The notes beneath the pieces were generated by a model. The model was given only the letters and a program-made list of their open reading frames with translations, did no database searches and was not told the DNA's origin. Source: Erysipelatoclostridium sp. An173 (GTDB lineage: Bacteria; Bacillota_I; Bacilli_A; Erysipelotrichales; Coprobacillaceae). From it: a DNA stretch of 64,000 nucleotides. Shown here piece by piece: positions 44,449 to 54,189 of this stretch. A program made the position numbers and the translations under genes. The stretch is from the NCBI RefSeq assembly GCF_002160495.1, contig NZ_NFKR01000016.1, forward strand, positions 1-64,000, read 5' to 3'. Each line of letters begins with the position of its first letter. The first letter of the stretch is position 1.

Positions 44449-44489
44449 AATAAACAAGAAGTTTATTATTAAATTACTCCTTGTTTATT
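44449..44489 (-). terminator. Terminator of the Cof-type HAD gene
   Basis: AATAAACAAG (44449-44458) pairs with CTTGTTTATT (44480-44489). On the minus strand a T-run follows. Confidence 0.7.
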
Positions 44490-45292
44490 TAAATAATTTT
44501 ATATTTAATCAAAAAATCAGCAATTCCATCTTCATTATTACTTTTAGTAATATAATTTGCAATTTCTTTGATAGCTGGATTTGCGTTTTCCATAGCTACA
44601 CCAATATAATCTCTAATCATTTCATAATCATTTAATTCATCCCCAAATACAATAATATTGGCTGTATCAATTTTGATATCTTCACACATTTTTCTAATTC
44701 CCAAAGATTTAGATAATTGTGGATTTAAGCATTCGATAATTATTGGTGTTGAACGAACAAGCCGATAATCTCGATCAACTAAAGTTTGATAATATTGATC
44801 TATTTTATCAAGTTCTTCAGTATCAGCCATAAATAATATTTTTTCAATCTGACGATTATAGTATTGTCTCAAATCATCAATAATCAATGGCAATTTATTA
44901 CGTTTTGCAATAGCTTTAGCAATTTTTTCATCTTCTAAAACATGTAAAGATTCTTTATCATAAATTCCCACATTAAAATTAAATCTATTAAACTCATTCA
45001 ATATCTCTGGTATAAGCTTTCCATCTAATAAATAATGCGATTTTGTCCGATTATTTTTCAAATCCAAATAACAACCACCATTAAATCCCATGATCAAATC
45101 TACATATTTATCAATTTGCCAATCTTTGATCAAATGTTTAACAGCATAAGGAGTTCTACCAGTCGCTATTCCAAACATAATATTTTTTTCCTTTATTCTA
45201 GCAATAGCTTCTTTTGTTTTTGGGGTTATTATTCCATCGTCATTTAATAAAGTACCATCAATATCTACTAATATTAATTTAATATCTTCCAT
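44489..45292 (-). CDS. Cof-type HAD-IIB phosphatase
   Basis: This 267-residue protein has motif I LVDIDGTLLND, motif II IATGRTP, the Lys region QLSKSLGIRKM (about 208) and motif IV VFGDELNDYEMI (about 228). The central cap is of HAD-IIB type. It is likely a sugar-phosphate phosphatase. It follows the RpiR gene 46 bp downstream on the same strand and may be co-transcribed, linking it to the divergent PTS gene. Confidence 0.9.
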   Translation of the reverse strand: MEDIKLILVDIDGTLLNDDGIITPKTKEAIARIKEKNIMFGIATGRTPYAVKHLIKDWQIDKYVDLIMGFNGGCYLDLKNNRTKSHYLLDGKLIPEILNEFNRFNFNVGIYDKESLHVLEDEKIAKAIAKRNKLPLIIDDLRQYYNRQIEKILFMADTEELDKIDQYYQTLVDRDYRLVRSTPIIIECLNPQLSKSLGIRKMCEDIKIDTANIIVFGDELNDYEMIRDYIGVAMENANPAIKEIANYITKSNNEDGIADFLIKYKII

Positions 45293-45338
45293 TATTACAC
45301 TCCTATTTCTATTATCTTTAATATTTTATCATAATACC

Positions 45339-46148
45339 CTATTTTTTTAATAATCGATTCTGATATTTTTTGTATAACAACGAATAAATAATACTTAAAA
45401 CATATTGAAAAGATAACTGTGAATAAAATGTAGCAATTTTTTCATTACTCTCTTTTTGAGAAACTAAAATATGATAATTACTATATTTATATAAAATACC
45501 GGTAGATAATGATGTAATTGTAATAATTGGACAATGATTATGTAATAAAATTCGTAAACAATCTTTATAAAGATAATGCTTAGAATAAGCAATAAACAAT
45601 GCAACATCATTTTCAGTTGCCCCCATTGAAAAAGCTGCCTCTTCCCTATTATCAGTTACAATATAAAAAAACTTTCCAATTTTTATTAACTTATCTGTAA
45701 AACCCATGGCTGAAATTCGTGAATCACCGCTTGCATAAACAAAAACCCGATTACTTCTATCCAGCAAATTAACAATTTTTTCTAATTCATCAATATCCAA
45801 TTCTCCATTTATTAAATCAATACTTTCTTTATACATACTAGATAAACTATTAATTATCTGCCATGTAGGTTCATCACTATTAAAAGGAAAAGAAAAATCA
45901 ATGTCATTATTTACATATTTTAATGACTCCATTTCTCTTAAATAATCCATCTTAAAGTCACGAAATCCTTTATAACCTAGTTTTTTACATATTCTAATAA
46001 TACTTGCATTAGATGAATATGTTTCTTTAGCCAACTCTCCAATTGACATATAAACTAATGCACTAGAATTATCTTTAATATAATTTATAATTTCTAATTC
46101 AGTTTTTGTGAATTTTTCAATTTGTTCAAATTGCTTCATTATACTCAT
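45339..46148 (-). CDS. RpiR/MurR-family regulator, divergent from a PTS gene
   Basis: This 269-residue protein has an N-terminal helix-turn-helix (about 1-77; IGELAKETYSSNASIIRICKKLG) and a SIS domain (about 110-240) with FIAYSKHYLY as the sugar loop. Divergent placement from the PTS IIC gene at 46381 strongly suggests it controls that transporter in response to its phosphorylated sugar. AGGAAGTGTTAAA precedes the ATG. Confidence 0.88.
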   Translation of the reverse strand: MSIMKQFEQIEKFTKTELEIINYIKDNSSALVYMSIGELAKETYSSNASIIRICKKLGYKGFRDFKMDYLREMESLKYVNNDIDFSFPFNSDEPTWQIINSLSSMYKESIDLINGELDIDELEKIVNLLDRSNRVFVYASGDSRISAMGFTDKLIKIGKFFYIVTDNREEAAFSMGATENDVALFIAYSKHYLYKDCLRILLHNHCPIITITSLSTGILYKYSNYHILVSQKESNEKIATFYSQLSFQYVLSIIYSLLYKKYQNRLLKK

Positions 46149-46380
46149 TTTAACACTTCCTTAGTACCTCACAGTATAACACCTAATATTATTCCACTAT
46201 TTCGTCTGCTAATAAAAAAGCACCAAAAATTCAAAAAAATTTATGATTATCAACAATAATTTGAACTTTTATTCCACAATCCTATCAAAAAAGCAATTAA
46301 AACAATTATTTTGTTAAAATGAAGCCACCAAAGAAAGGGGTTACACTTATTCTTTGAAAAATTAAATGGAGGAAAATAAA

Positions 46381-47682
46381 ATGGAAACTTTTCAAAATGT
46401 TTTAATGAAAATTGGTATTATTGCAGGGGAAAATAAATACCTATCATCTATTAAAAACGCTTTTCAAACTTTTATGCCATTTATTATTATTGGCGCTGTT
46501 GGCGTTTTATGGTCTAATGTTATTTGTAATGATCAAACTGGTTTAGGGGCTATAGTTCCAGGCATTATGAATTTATCATTTTTAAATCCAGCTTTTAACG
46601 CCCTTAACTTTGCTACAATAGGTTGTATCACAATTTCTATTACTTTTTTAATTGGTGCTGAACTTGGTGCCAAAGAAAATGATAATATTATGTTTATTGG
46701 TTTATTAGCTGTAGTAGCATTATTGACAGTGACTCAATCATCAATGGATATTTTTAAAGATGGCAAATTAGTAGAATCAGTCAGCGGGATTTTTAGTACT
46801 TCATTAGGAAGTCAAGGATTATTTACTGGAATGGTTGTTGGAATTATTACTGTTGAATTATTCTTTGTCTTATTTAAATTTGATCGTTTAAAAATCAAAT
46901 TACCAGAACAAGTACCACCTCAAATTGCAAAATCATTTGAATATTTAATTCCTGCTTTTATTACAATTTTAATCATATCTTTAATTGGTTTAGCTATTAA
47001 TATATGGACTGGTGCTTATTTAAATGATTTAATCTTTAATATAGTTCAACAGCCATTATTACATATTGGTGGCTCTTTACCTGGAGTTTTAACTCTAATG
47101 TTCATTAGTTTAGTTTTTTGGGCTATTGGTCTTCATGGTGATAATATGATCGGTGGTGTTTTTAATCCAATTCTTACAACATTAGGAGTTCAAAATCTTG
47201 AAGCAGTCCAAGCTGGACTAGAACCAACAAATATTGTTAATAACACTTTCCACCGAGCATTTTTTGCTACTGGTGGTACTGGATGTATGTTAGGTCTTAC
47301 AATTGCAATGTTACTTATTTGTAAACGTCCTGAAAATCAATCTATCGCGAAATTAGCATTAGTTCCTGAATTATTTAATATTGGTGAAGTTAGTATGTTT
47401 GGTGTTCCGATCGTCCTTAATCCTACCCTTGTAATACCATTTATTATCGCACCATTAGTGACTGTAATTTTTGGTTATGTTCTAACTATGCTTCATATTT
47501 GTCCAATAATCTATGTTGATTTACCATGGACCATGCCACCATTAATCATTACTTTCTTAGGTTCAGGCGGTAATATTATGGGACCAGTTTGTCAATTACT
47601 AGGAATAATATTATCTGCTTTAGTATATCTACCATTTGTTAAAATTTACGAAAAACAACAAGCCCAGCTAGCAAGTGAGTAA
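46381..47682 (+). CDS. PTS cellobiose/lactose-type IIC permease
   Basis: This 433-residue protein has about ten membrane helices and the EIIC-Lac signature GLHGDNMIGGVFNPI (about 256) plus PELFNIGEVSMFG (about 338), which binds sugar. It would import a disaccharide or beta-glucoside while phosphorylating it. No IIA or IIB gene is adjacent, so these must come from elsewhere. ATG 46381 is preceded by GGAGG at eight bases; the earlier ATG (46366) is part of that ribosome site. Regulated probably by the divergent RpiR gene. Confidence 0.9.
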   Translation: METFQNVLMKIGIIAGENKYLSSIKNAFQTFMPFIIIGAVGVLWSNVICNDQTGLGAIVPGIMNLSFLNPAFNALNFATIGCITISITFLIGAELGAKENDNIMFIGLLAVVALLTVTQSSMDIFKDGKLVESVSGIFSTSLGSQGLFTGMVVGIITVELFFVLFKFDRLKIKLPEQVPPQIAKSFEYLIPAFITILIISLIGLAINIWTGAYLNDLIFNIVQQPLLHIGGSLPGVLTLMFISLVFWAIGLHGDNMIGGVFNPILTTLGVQNLEAVQAGLEPTNIVNNTFHRAFFATGGTGCMLGLTIAMLLICKRPENQSIAKLALVPELFNIGEVSMFGVPIVLNPTLVIPFIIAPLVTVIFGYVLTMLHICPIIYVDLPWTMPPLIITFLGSGGNIMGPVCQLLGIILSALVYLPFVKIYEKQQAQLASE

Positions 47683-47689
47683 TAGTTTA

Positions 47690-47721
47690 TAAATGCAAGA
47701 TAACTAAATATCTTGCATTTA
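47690..47721 (+). terminator. Terminator of the PTS IIC gene
   Basis: A 13-bp perfect stem, TAAATGCAAGATA (47690-47702) with its complement (47709-47721), is followed by TCCTGTTTT. Confidence 0.8.
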
Positions 47722-47807
47722 TCCTGTTTTAACAAATCATAACTTTGTTTTTTTATCAAATAGAACTATAATTAAATTAGGTTTTATTATTAATTGGAGG
47801 ATTAAAT

Positions 47808-48749
47808 ATGAGATTTGGTATTATTGGTTTTGGTAATATTGCTAGAAAATTTGTTAAAAGTATTGAAAATACCAGTGACGGTTCGATTTATGCTATTGGC
47901 TCTTTTAGTATTAATAATGATGATGAGTATTTAATAAAACATCCCGAAGTTAAAGTTTATCATGACTATGATATGTTATTAAGTGATGAAAATATTGATG
48001 CTGTCTATATTGCTTTACCACATTATTATCATTTAGAATGGATTATCAAGGCTTTAAATAATCATAAAGCTGTCCTATCTGAAAAACCAATTGTTTTAAA
48101 CAGTCAAGATATCGATCAAATCAAAGATGCTGTATATTGTAATAATGGATACTGTCTAGAAGCCTTTAAAACTAAATTTAATGATGGTTTTCAAGCATTA
48201 AAAAAGGATTTATCACTAATCGGTGAAATCAAATCAATTGAAGCTAATTTTTGTTTTGATGCAATGAATGGCAGAAAGGATTCTTATCTCTTTGATCCTA
48301 AACAAGGCGGGGCTTTAAATGATGTTGGAAGTTATGTAATTGGTTTTATTTTAGGTCTTGTTAATAGTTCAATTGATAAAATTGAAACAAAGATGAAAAT
48401 TGAAAATGAAATTGAATTAGAATTTAAAACACATCTTTATTTTAAAAATGGGATTATTGGTATTGGTGAAGGTTCTATTGATTATAATAAAGAGCGTTAT
48501 GCTTTAATTAAAGGAACTAATGGTGAAATCTATATTCCAAATTATAATCGAATAATTGATTATACTATTAAAACTAATGATTCAACAATTAATCGCCATT
48601 ATCCTATCACTGGTGATGATATGACAATGGAAATCCAAGCACTAATTGATGATGTTAAAAATAATAAAAATGAAAATGAGATTCATTCATTAAATGATTC
48701 AAAATATTTAATTGAAACAATTGAAAAAATAAGAAAAAGTATTAAATAG
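47808..48749 (+). CDS. Gfo/Idh/MocA-family oxidoreductase
   Basis: This 313-residue protein has an N-terminal Rossmann fold (GFGNIARKF, about 8) with the family EKP motif in AVLSEKPIVL (about 93) and a C-terminal alpha/beta substrate domain. These enzymes oxidise or reduce sugar or inositol hydroxyls with NAD(P). It begins 12 bp before the VOC gene on the same strand, so they form a pair. GGAGGATTAAAT precedes the ATG. Confidence 0.9.
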   Translation: MRFGIIGFGNIARKFVKSIENTSDGSIYAIGSFSINNDDEYLIKHPEVKVYHDYDMLLSDENIDAVYIALPHYYHLEWIIKALNNHKAVLSEKPIVLNSQDIDQIKDAVYCNNGYCLEAFKTKFNDGFQALKKDLSLIGEIKSIEANFCFDAMNGRKDSYLFDPKQGGALNDVGSYVIGFILGLVNSSIDKIETKMKIENEIELEFKTHLYFKNGIIGIGEGSIDYNKERYALIKGTNGEIYIPNYNRIIDYTIKTNDSTINRHYPITGDDMTMEIQALIDDVKNNKNENEIHSLNDSKYLIETIEKIRKSIK

Positions 48750-48761
48750 GAGGCTATTATT

Positions 48762-49271
48762 ATGAAATTTAATAATATAATGCACGTTTCTTTCTTTACT
48801 GATCAAATGGATGCAATGCGCGATTTTTATGAAAATAAACTTGGTTTAAAAGCTAAGATGATTGTCCGTTATGAAGCTTATAAAGATAAAGAAGGACATC
48901 CATGGGCTAAAGTTGCTAAAGAAAGACCATTAGATATCTGTTTAATTTATATTGAAATTGCAAATGGGCAATTTATCGAATTATTTCCAAAAGCTGATGG
49001 TCAAAAAGAGCATCCTGAATATAACCAGCATTTAGGATATAGTCATTTTTCATTAACTGTTGATGATATTTTCAAAGCACGTGATGAATTAATTGCAGCG
49101 GGTATTGACATTGATATCGAACCTAAAATCGGAAATTCTCATACTTGGCAAATGTGGATCCATGACCCTGATGGAAATCGTATTGAAATGATGCAATATA
49201 CTGATGAGTCTTTCCAAATTACAGGTAATATTGAAGATGATGAAAAATTATTAAAAAGCTTAGGTAAATAA
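48762..49271 (+). CDS. VOC-family (glyoxalase-like) metalloprotein
   Basis: This 169-residue protein has two beta-alpha-beta-beta-beta modules. Visible metal or fold residues are His8 in IMHVSFF, Glu in GQFIELFP, His in GYSHFSLTV and Glu in NRIEMMQY, the usual facial set of VOC enzymes. The substrate is unknown; pairing with the Gfo/Idh gene suggests a sugar or keto-sugar isomerase role. AGGAGGCTATTATT precedes the ATG. Confidence 0.85.
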   Translation: MKFNNIMHVSFFTDQMDAMRDFYENKLGLKAKMIVRYEAYKDKEGHPWAKVAKERPLDICLIYIEIANGQFIELFPKADGQKEHPEYNQHLGYSHFSLTVDDIFKARDELIAAGIDIDIEPKIGNSHTWQMWIHDPDGNRIEMMQYTDESFQITGNIEDDEKLLKSLGK

Positions 49272-49283
49272 TAAAAATAGTTA

Positions 49284-49316
49284 AGTGATAGTTTGTAATG
49301 AACTATCACTTTTCAT
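49284..49316 (+). terminator. Terminator after the VOC gene
   Basis: AGTGATAGTT (49284-49293) pairs with AACTATCACT (49301-49310), followed by TTTTCATTT. Confidence 0.8.
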
Positions 49317-49376
49317 TTGATAATATTTAAATCAATGATTTATAAATTAAAAAAAATGATACTGGATTTACCAATA

Positions 49377-50474
49377 TCACTTCTTAGAATTCAAATGAAA
49401 ATGATCTTCAAAAAAATCAAACAGTTTACCATCTTGTTTCAAAGCTTCAACAACAATATCATCACTAATAATTTTTACATCTTTTTGTTTTAATATTTGA
49501 TATGCCAATTTCAAATCCTCACCGAAATATTGACCAGAATCAGTTATAAATTCAAAATCATCCTGAAAATGAAAAACAAATTGTAAAATATATGTTCGCC
49601 AAATTCCAGTACGACCAGCTGATGTCGTTGAAAAAATCAAATTTATCTTTACATAATCAAGATCACTATATTGATAATTGCGATTATATCGCTTTGAATC
49701 TTTAAGTATCATTCCTTTTAAAATCGATAACCGACTTTGAGTTTGCAAAGAACAAATTGACAATTGATTATCTGTTAATTCAATATATTTTTGTTTACCA
49801 CAATGAAACGTAATCAAGATTGAAAATATTATTAAAGAAATAATCATTATAACTGCAACCGTCATGACCGTAGTTTCAAAATTTGGTAATGGATCTAAAT
49901 TACTAGCTACCAATTGTTGATTTAAGTAATCAATTGCCTTAGGCAATCCAACTGCAATTCCTAAACTAGCTAAAAATGAAGCAAATAAAACCAAAGGAAA
50001 AGCTGAGAAAAAATTATTTGGATCAACCCGGTATCCTAATACTACTGTTTTAATTGGTTTAAAATAATCAAATATTTTTTTTATATCTGTTTTTAATTCT
50101 GTTTGATTAATATTTTCATTAATTAATGTATTTTCATTAGTTATTACATCTAATAAAGGAAGATCTTTTTCTTTTAAATCGTTGCATACTTCCTGAATAT
50201 ATTTTAATGATTTTATCTGGTAATCTAATTTTTTCAAATGACTTTCTAAGACATTTTGAAAATCTTTTTCATTATTTAAGATAGCTTTTATTTCCTCAAT
50301 TGGTATTTCTAACTCCCTTAAGTAGATGATTTTTTTAATTTTCCGGATATCATTATCATCATAATTACGATAACCATTTTGATTACGCTCAGGTTTTATT
50401 AAACCCATTTTTTCATAATAACGTAATGTATGACTACTTATATGCAATTGCTCTTGAACTTCTTTAACTAACAT
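49377..50474 (-). CDS. Membrane-anchored MerR-family regulator
   Basis: This 365-residue protein has an N-terminal MerR winged helix (about 1-70; ISSHTLRYYEKMGLIKPERN) and a coiled-coil helix (about 75-110), then an unusual extension: two predicted membrane helices (about 155-180 and 200-222) and a C-terminal soluble domain (about 230-365) I do not recognise. ATG 50474 follows GAGAGG; the longer frame would start inside its own promoter. The promoter at 50500-50530 is of MerR type, suggesting autoregulation. It lies downstream of an ABC exporter on the same strand, which it may also control. Confidence 0.8.
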   Translation of the reverse strand: MLVKEVQEQLHISSHTLRYYEKMGLIKPERNQNGYRNYDDNDIRKIKKIIYLRELEIPIEEIKAILNNEKDFQNVLESHLKKLDYQIKSLKYIQEVCNDLKEKDLPLLDVITNENTLINENINQTELKTDIKKIFDYFKPIKTVVLGYRVDPNNFFSAFPLVLFASFLASLGIAVGLPKAIDYLNQQLVASNLDPLPNFETTVMTVAVIMIISLIIFSILITFHCGKQKYIELTDNQLSICSLQTQSRLSILKGMILKDSKRYNRNYQYSDLDYVKINLIFSTTSAGRTGIWRTYILQFVFHFQDDFEFITDSGQYFGEDLKLAYQILKQKDVKIISDDIVVEALKQDGKLFDFFEDHFHLNSKK

Positions 50475-50499
50475 GGTAAATACCTCTCTTTCTAAATCC

Positions 50500-50530
50500 A
50501 ATATAAGCTTTAGACTAGCTCTAAGGTCAA
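50500..50530 (-). promoter_or_regulatory. MerR-type autoregulated promoter
   Basis: On the minus strand TTGACC (50525-50530) and TATATT (50500-50505) are exactly 19 bp apart. The spacer carries a near-perfect dyad, CCTTAGA then TCTAAAG. It directly precedes the MerR gene and fixes its start at 50474. Confidence 0.75.
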
Positions 50531-50604
50531 TAAAATATTAGAAAAAACATAAATATTTCAACAATTTGTTCATAGAGCAATATTTTTTTATCTCCTGTCT
50601 AAAA

Positions 50605-51402
50605 TTATAAAGATAGATCACGTTTTTTAAATATATTTACTGCTACAATAATAAAAACAAATGCTAATAAATATAACACCCCAGCAAACATGATTGCCTG
50701 TAAATCCAATTCAATCAATCCATTAGTATCAAATAAAGTTAATGGTGTTAAATACTTTAAAAAATCAAACTTATCACTAACTTGAGATAACATTTGTATT
50801 AAAATAAAAATCATTCCTAATCCACCACCTAGTCCCATTGACCATTTGGTTTCATTAAAACTACAAGCTGTTAAATATACTAAAGTGCTAAAAAAACAAT
50901 GCAATCCAAAAAGACCACAATTTAAAACTAAGAATTCCTTAATTGGTACTAACTCATTAAACATAACTTTACCACAAACAATTACTAGTACCGTTTCATA
51001 AACAATTAATAATAAAACCCCTAATAACACTGTTAATAACTGTGTCAATATTATTTGGCTTCGATTTCGTGGGGTTGCCAATAAATAAGCAAAAGACCCT
51101 TTATCAATATATCTGCAAATTAAACGACTAATCATTATCAACATAAAAACAAAAGGAATAATAATCATAATAAATCCAAATAAATAGTTAGTAACAAATT
51201 CTATCAACGACGAACCAGCATTGGTCATTGAAAAAGCCGCAAATAACTCTGGCATACTTTCAGCCATCATTTCCAAACTTTTTCCTAATTCAGGATCATA
51301 CATAGCTACAATTATTCCAGCATATAAACTAATAATCAAAATAAAAATAATAAATATTTTATAATTAGCTTTTATTTCTTTTTTAAATAAAGGTAGTATC
51401 AT
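50605..51402 (-). CDS. ABC-2 type transporter permease
   Basis: This 265-residue protein has six predicted membrane helices, with a large external loop after helix 1 (about 40-70) and the cytoplasmic segment MISRLICRYIDKGSFAYLLATPRNRSQI cut by helix boundaries, as in ABC-2 exporters with a separate ATPase. The substrate is unknown. It starts 2 bp after the ATPase gene, so the two form one unit. Confidence 0.85.
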   Translation of the reverse strand: MILPLFKKEIKANYKIFIIFILIISLYAGIIVAMYDPELGKSLEMMAESMPELFAAFSMTNAGSSLIEFVTNYLFGFIMIIIPFVFMLIMISRLICRYIDKGSFAYLLATPRNRSQIILTQLLTVLLGVLLLIVYETVLVIVCGKVMFNELVPIKEFLVLNCGLFGLHCFFSTLVYLTACSFNETKWSMGLGGGLGMIFILIQMLSQVSDKFDFLKYLTPLTLFDTNGLIELDLQAIMFAGVLYLLAFVFIIVAVNIFKKRDLSL

Positions 51403-51404
51403 TG

Positions 51405-52286
51405 TTAATTACCCCCACCATAATAATGTAAAAATAATTCTTCTAAAGACTGCGCTCGAATACTAATATCATCAATTGAATACTGTGTTAAACTTTTTAA
51501 AATATCATTGATTTGCCCTTGCATGATCAAAGTAACTGTTTTGTCTTTTAACTTTCCATTTGGAAAAAGCTGATTAAAAGAAATCGCATCTTCTAAGTTA
51601 TTAAAACTAATTTCATAACATTTATGCCGATCTTTTTTTAACAGCGCCATTTCTTTACTGGCAACAATCTTACCATCTTTTATCATAACTACTCGATCAC
51701 AAGTATTTTCAATTTCTTCAAATATGTGCGATGACATTAAAACTGTTTTCCCTTCAGCCTTAGCACGTTTTATTAATTCAACAAATTTATTTTGCATTAA
51801 CGGATCTAAACCACTAGTCGGTTCATCTAATATTAAAATTGGACAATCTTGCATAAAAGCTATCACTAATCCTATTTTTTGCTTCATCCCTTTAGACATC
51901 CGTTTAATTTTATTAGTTGGATCCAATTCTAAAAAATCTATCAACTCTTTAGCCCGTGTTAAATCTTTGATTTTTTTCATTTCAGCAATAAATTTAATAA
52001 AATCAATTCCTCGCATCTCATCCATAAACGCAATTTCACCAGGTAAATAAGCTACCATTTCTTGTATCTTTGGACTTTGAGCAAAGCAATCTAGATTCAT
52101 AACTGATACACTTCCCTGATCTGGTTTAATAAAACCCATTAGATGTCTAATTAACGTTGTTTTTCCACTGCCATTAGGACCCAAAAAACCTAATATTTCT
52201 CCCTTTTCGATTGTAAAACTAACATCAAATAATCCTTTTTGATTACCATAATCTTTCGTTAAGCCATTTATTTCAATAACACTCAT
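51405..52286 (-). CDS. ABC transporter ATP-binding protein
   Basis: This 293-residue ATPase has Walker A GPNGSGKTT (about 36), Q-loop, signature MSKGMKQK (a variant of LSGGQ), Walker B ILILDEPTSGLD (about 147) and the His switch SSHIFEE. A C-terminal extension of about 80 residues is usual for this exporter class. ATG 52286 follows GGAGGG by six bases; the frame eight codons longer starts upstream of that site. Its partner permease is directly downstream. An imperfect palindrome around GATATC at about 52329 may be an operator. Confidence 0.92.
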   Translation of the reverse strand: MSVIEINGLTKDYGNQKGLFDVSFTIEKGEILGFLGPNGSGKTTLIRHLMGFIKPDQGSVSVMNLDCFAQSPKIQEMVAYLPGEIAFMDEMRGIDFIKFIAEMKKIKDLTRAKELIDFLELDPTNKIKRMSKGMKQKIGLVIAFMQDCPILILDEPTSGLDPLMQNKFVELIKRAKAEGKTVLMSSHIFEEIENTCDRVVMIKDGKIVASKEMALLKKDRHKCYEISFNNLEDAISFNQLFPNGKLKDKTVTLIMQGQINDILKSLTQYSIDDISIRAQSLEELFLHYYGGGN

Positions 52287-52551
52287 CGAAATCCCTCCAC
52301 TAACATTCACTTACTATTATTGTAATTTAGATATCTTAATTTTACTACAAAAACAATTAATTATATGTATATATTTACTTGCTTAAAATAAGTTTATTTT
52401 GTATTTACTAACATTCTAGTAAAACTTCTATCATTTCTATTTCAAAAAAATTACTTTTTTGCTAATACTTTTTAATTATAATACTGTCTCATAATTTACG
52501 ATTTTCTAATAATTTGATAGAATATAAAATGAATAGTGAGGTAATATAAAT

Positions 52552-52935
52552 ATGGACATTACAAAAGAAATATTAGAGAGTATTTTGGATGCTTATGCTT
52601 ATGAAATTGTTTTTGTTGATCGTAATCATATCGTTCAGTATATGAATAAGACCGCAAAACAACGATATGGTAATCGTGTTGTCATCGGTAATAGTTTATT
52701 TAACTGTCACAATGAAAATTCTAAGCATAAAATTGAAGAATTTTTAAAAAGAGCTGATAATGGTGAAGACGAAATGTTTGAAACTTATAATAAGAAAACT
52801 GGTGAACGTGAATTCTTTGTTCCTGTAAGAAACAAACAAGGAGAAGTTATTGGGTATTTTGAAAGACATGAAATGCCTTGGGATAAAGATGCTCCAGAAA
52901 TTTCAGTATTTGAATATTGGAAACATCGTATTTAA
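52552..52935 (+). CDS. Stand-alone PAS-domain protein (DUF438 C-terminal type)
   Basis: This 127-residue protein consists of a single PAS fold: EIVFVDRNHIVQYMNKTAKQ, then GNSLFNCHNENSKHKIEEF and FFVPVRNKQGEVIGYFERHE. The NCHxxxS motif resembles the PAS domain at the end of DUF438 proteins. There is no output domain, so it may sense a ligand or haem and act on a partner. GAGGTAATATAAAT precedes the ATG. Confidence 0.75.
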   Translation: MDITKEILESILDAYAYEIVFVDRNHIVQYMNKTAKQRYGNRVVIGNSLFNCHNENSKHKIEEFLKRADNGEDEMFETYNKKTGEREFFVPVRNKQGEVIGYFERHEMPWDKDAPEISVFEYWKHRI

Positions 52936-52953
52936 TCTTCTATAAAACTATGA

Positions 52954-52985
52954 TGATACTCAATAATTGAGTATCATTTAGTATT
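52954..52985 (+). terminator. Terminator of the PAS gene
   Basis: TGATACTCAA (52954-52963) pairs with TTGAGTATCA (52967-52976), loop TAA, followed by TTTAGTATTTT. Confidence 0.75.
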
Positions 52986-53012
52986 TTAGTACTTTTTACA
53001 TTAAAATATAAA

Positions 53013-53046
53013 AGGTTAAAGTATATCATTAAATATCCTTTAACCT
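53013..53046 (-). terminator. Terminator of the aldo/keto reductase gene
   Basis: AGGTTAAAG (53013-53021) pairs with CTTTAACCT (53038-53046), followed by TTTTA on the minus strand. Confidence 0.75.
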
Positions 53047-53053
53047 CATAATT

Positions 53054-54172
53054 TTATTCAAAATGTTTAGCTACATCTTGTAAATACTCAATAATTGATA
53101 AATGTTGTGGACATACTTGTTCACATTGACCACAAGCAATACAATCACTAGCTTTACCAAATGTTTTAGTTAAGTTGTCGTAATATTCACCTTGTGGTGT
53201 CCAGCCTTTTTCTTCAACTTCTTGTAAATCAGCATTATACAATGAAAAATACTTAGGAATTGCAATCTTCATTGGACAACCATCTACACAATAAGCACAA
53301 CCAGTACAAGGAATTGCAATATTGGCATTAATTGCATCAACTGCTTTATCAATTAATTGATATTCTTCTTCATTTAATGGTTTGAAATCCATCATATAGC
53401 TAGTATTATCAAGTAATTGTTCCATGTTTGACATACCACTTAAAACCATCATGACATTATCTAAACTAGCTGCAAATCTTATTGCCCAAGATGGAACTGA
53501 CATATCAGGATGATATTCTTTAAACATTGTTTCCACTTTTTCTGGTACTTGAGCTAATGTCCCACCTTTAACAGGTTCCATTACAATAACTGGTTTATTA
53601 TGTTTAGTTGCTACTTCATAACATTTTCTTGATTGGACTCCAGCACTATCCCAATCTAAATAATTGATTTGTAATTGAACTAATTCAAATTCTGGATGTT
53701 CTGTTAATACTTGATCTAATAATTCAGGACCATCATGGAAAGAAAAACCAATATGTTTAACTAAACCTTGTTTTTTCTTTTCAATAATCCAATTAAAGCA
53801 ATCTAATTTATTATAAACTTCAATACTATGAGTATTGATATCATGTAATAAATAATAATCAAAATAACTTACACCAGTTTTCTTTAATTGTTCATTGAAG
53901 ACTTTATCACGATCTTCTTTTGTTTTAATAAAATTAGAATGTAATTTAGTTGTTAAAGTAAAGCTATCACGAGGATGACGATCTACTAGTGCTGCCTTAG
54001 TTGCATTTTCACTATTAAATCCACAATACATCCAAGCTGTATCAAAATACGTAAATCCTCTTTCTAAAAAAGTATCTACCATTTTTTTAGTTTCCTCAAG
54101 ATCAATTTTTGAAGGATCATCAGGGTCTAAAGAAGGTAGTCTCATTAATCCAAAACCTAATTTTTTAGCCAT
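53054..54172 (-). CDS. Aldo/keto reductase with C-terminal 4Fe-4S domain
   Basis: This 372-residue protein has an AKR barrel (about 1-280; [14 protein letters not shown] with catalytic Asp/Tyr, [15 protein letters not shown]) and a two-cluster ferredoxin tail ([12 protein letters not shown] about 287, [12 protein letters not shown] about 345). It is a relative of the gene at 1753-2763. It lies downstream of an MFS gene but has its own promoter and operators at 54190-54245, so it is probably induced separately. Confidence 0.9.
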   Translation of the reverse strand: MAKKLGFGLMRLPSLDPDDPSKIDLEETKKMVDTFLERGFTYFDTAWMYCGFNSENATKAALVDRHPRDSFTLTTKLHSNFIKTKEDRDKVFNEQLKKTGVSYFDYYLLHDINTHSIEVYNKLDCFNWIIEKKKQGLVKHIGFSFHDGPELLDQVLTEHPEFELVQLQINYLDWDSAGVQSRKCYEVATKHNKPVIVMEPVKGGTLAQVPEKVETMFKEYHPDMSVPSWAIRFAASLDNVMMVLSGMSNMEQLLDNTSYMMDFKPLNEEEYQLIDKAVDAINANIAIPCTGCAYCVDGCPMKIAIPKYFSLYNADLQEVEEKGWTPQGEYYDNLTKTFGKASDCIACGQCEQVCPQHLSIIEYLQDVAKHFE

Positions 54173-54189
54173 TATATCTTACTTCCTTT

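Noticed and set aside
51724-52050. Plus-strand ORF within the ABC ATPase gene
   Set aside because: It is antisense to conserved Walker B and signature regions, with no ribosome site.
50501-52310. MerR and ABC genes as a single mRNA with ABC start at 52310
   Set aside because: The longer ABC start lacks a ribosome site, and MerR has its own promoter 75-105 bp after the permease stop, so at least partly separate transcription is more likely.
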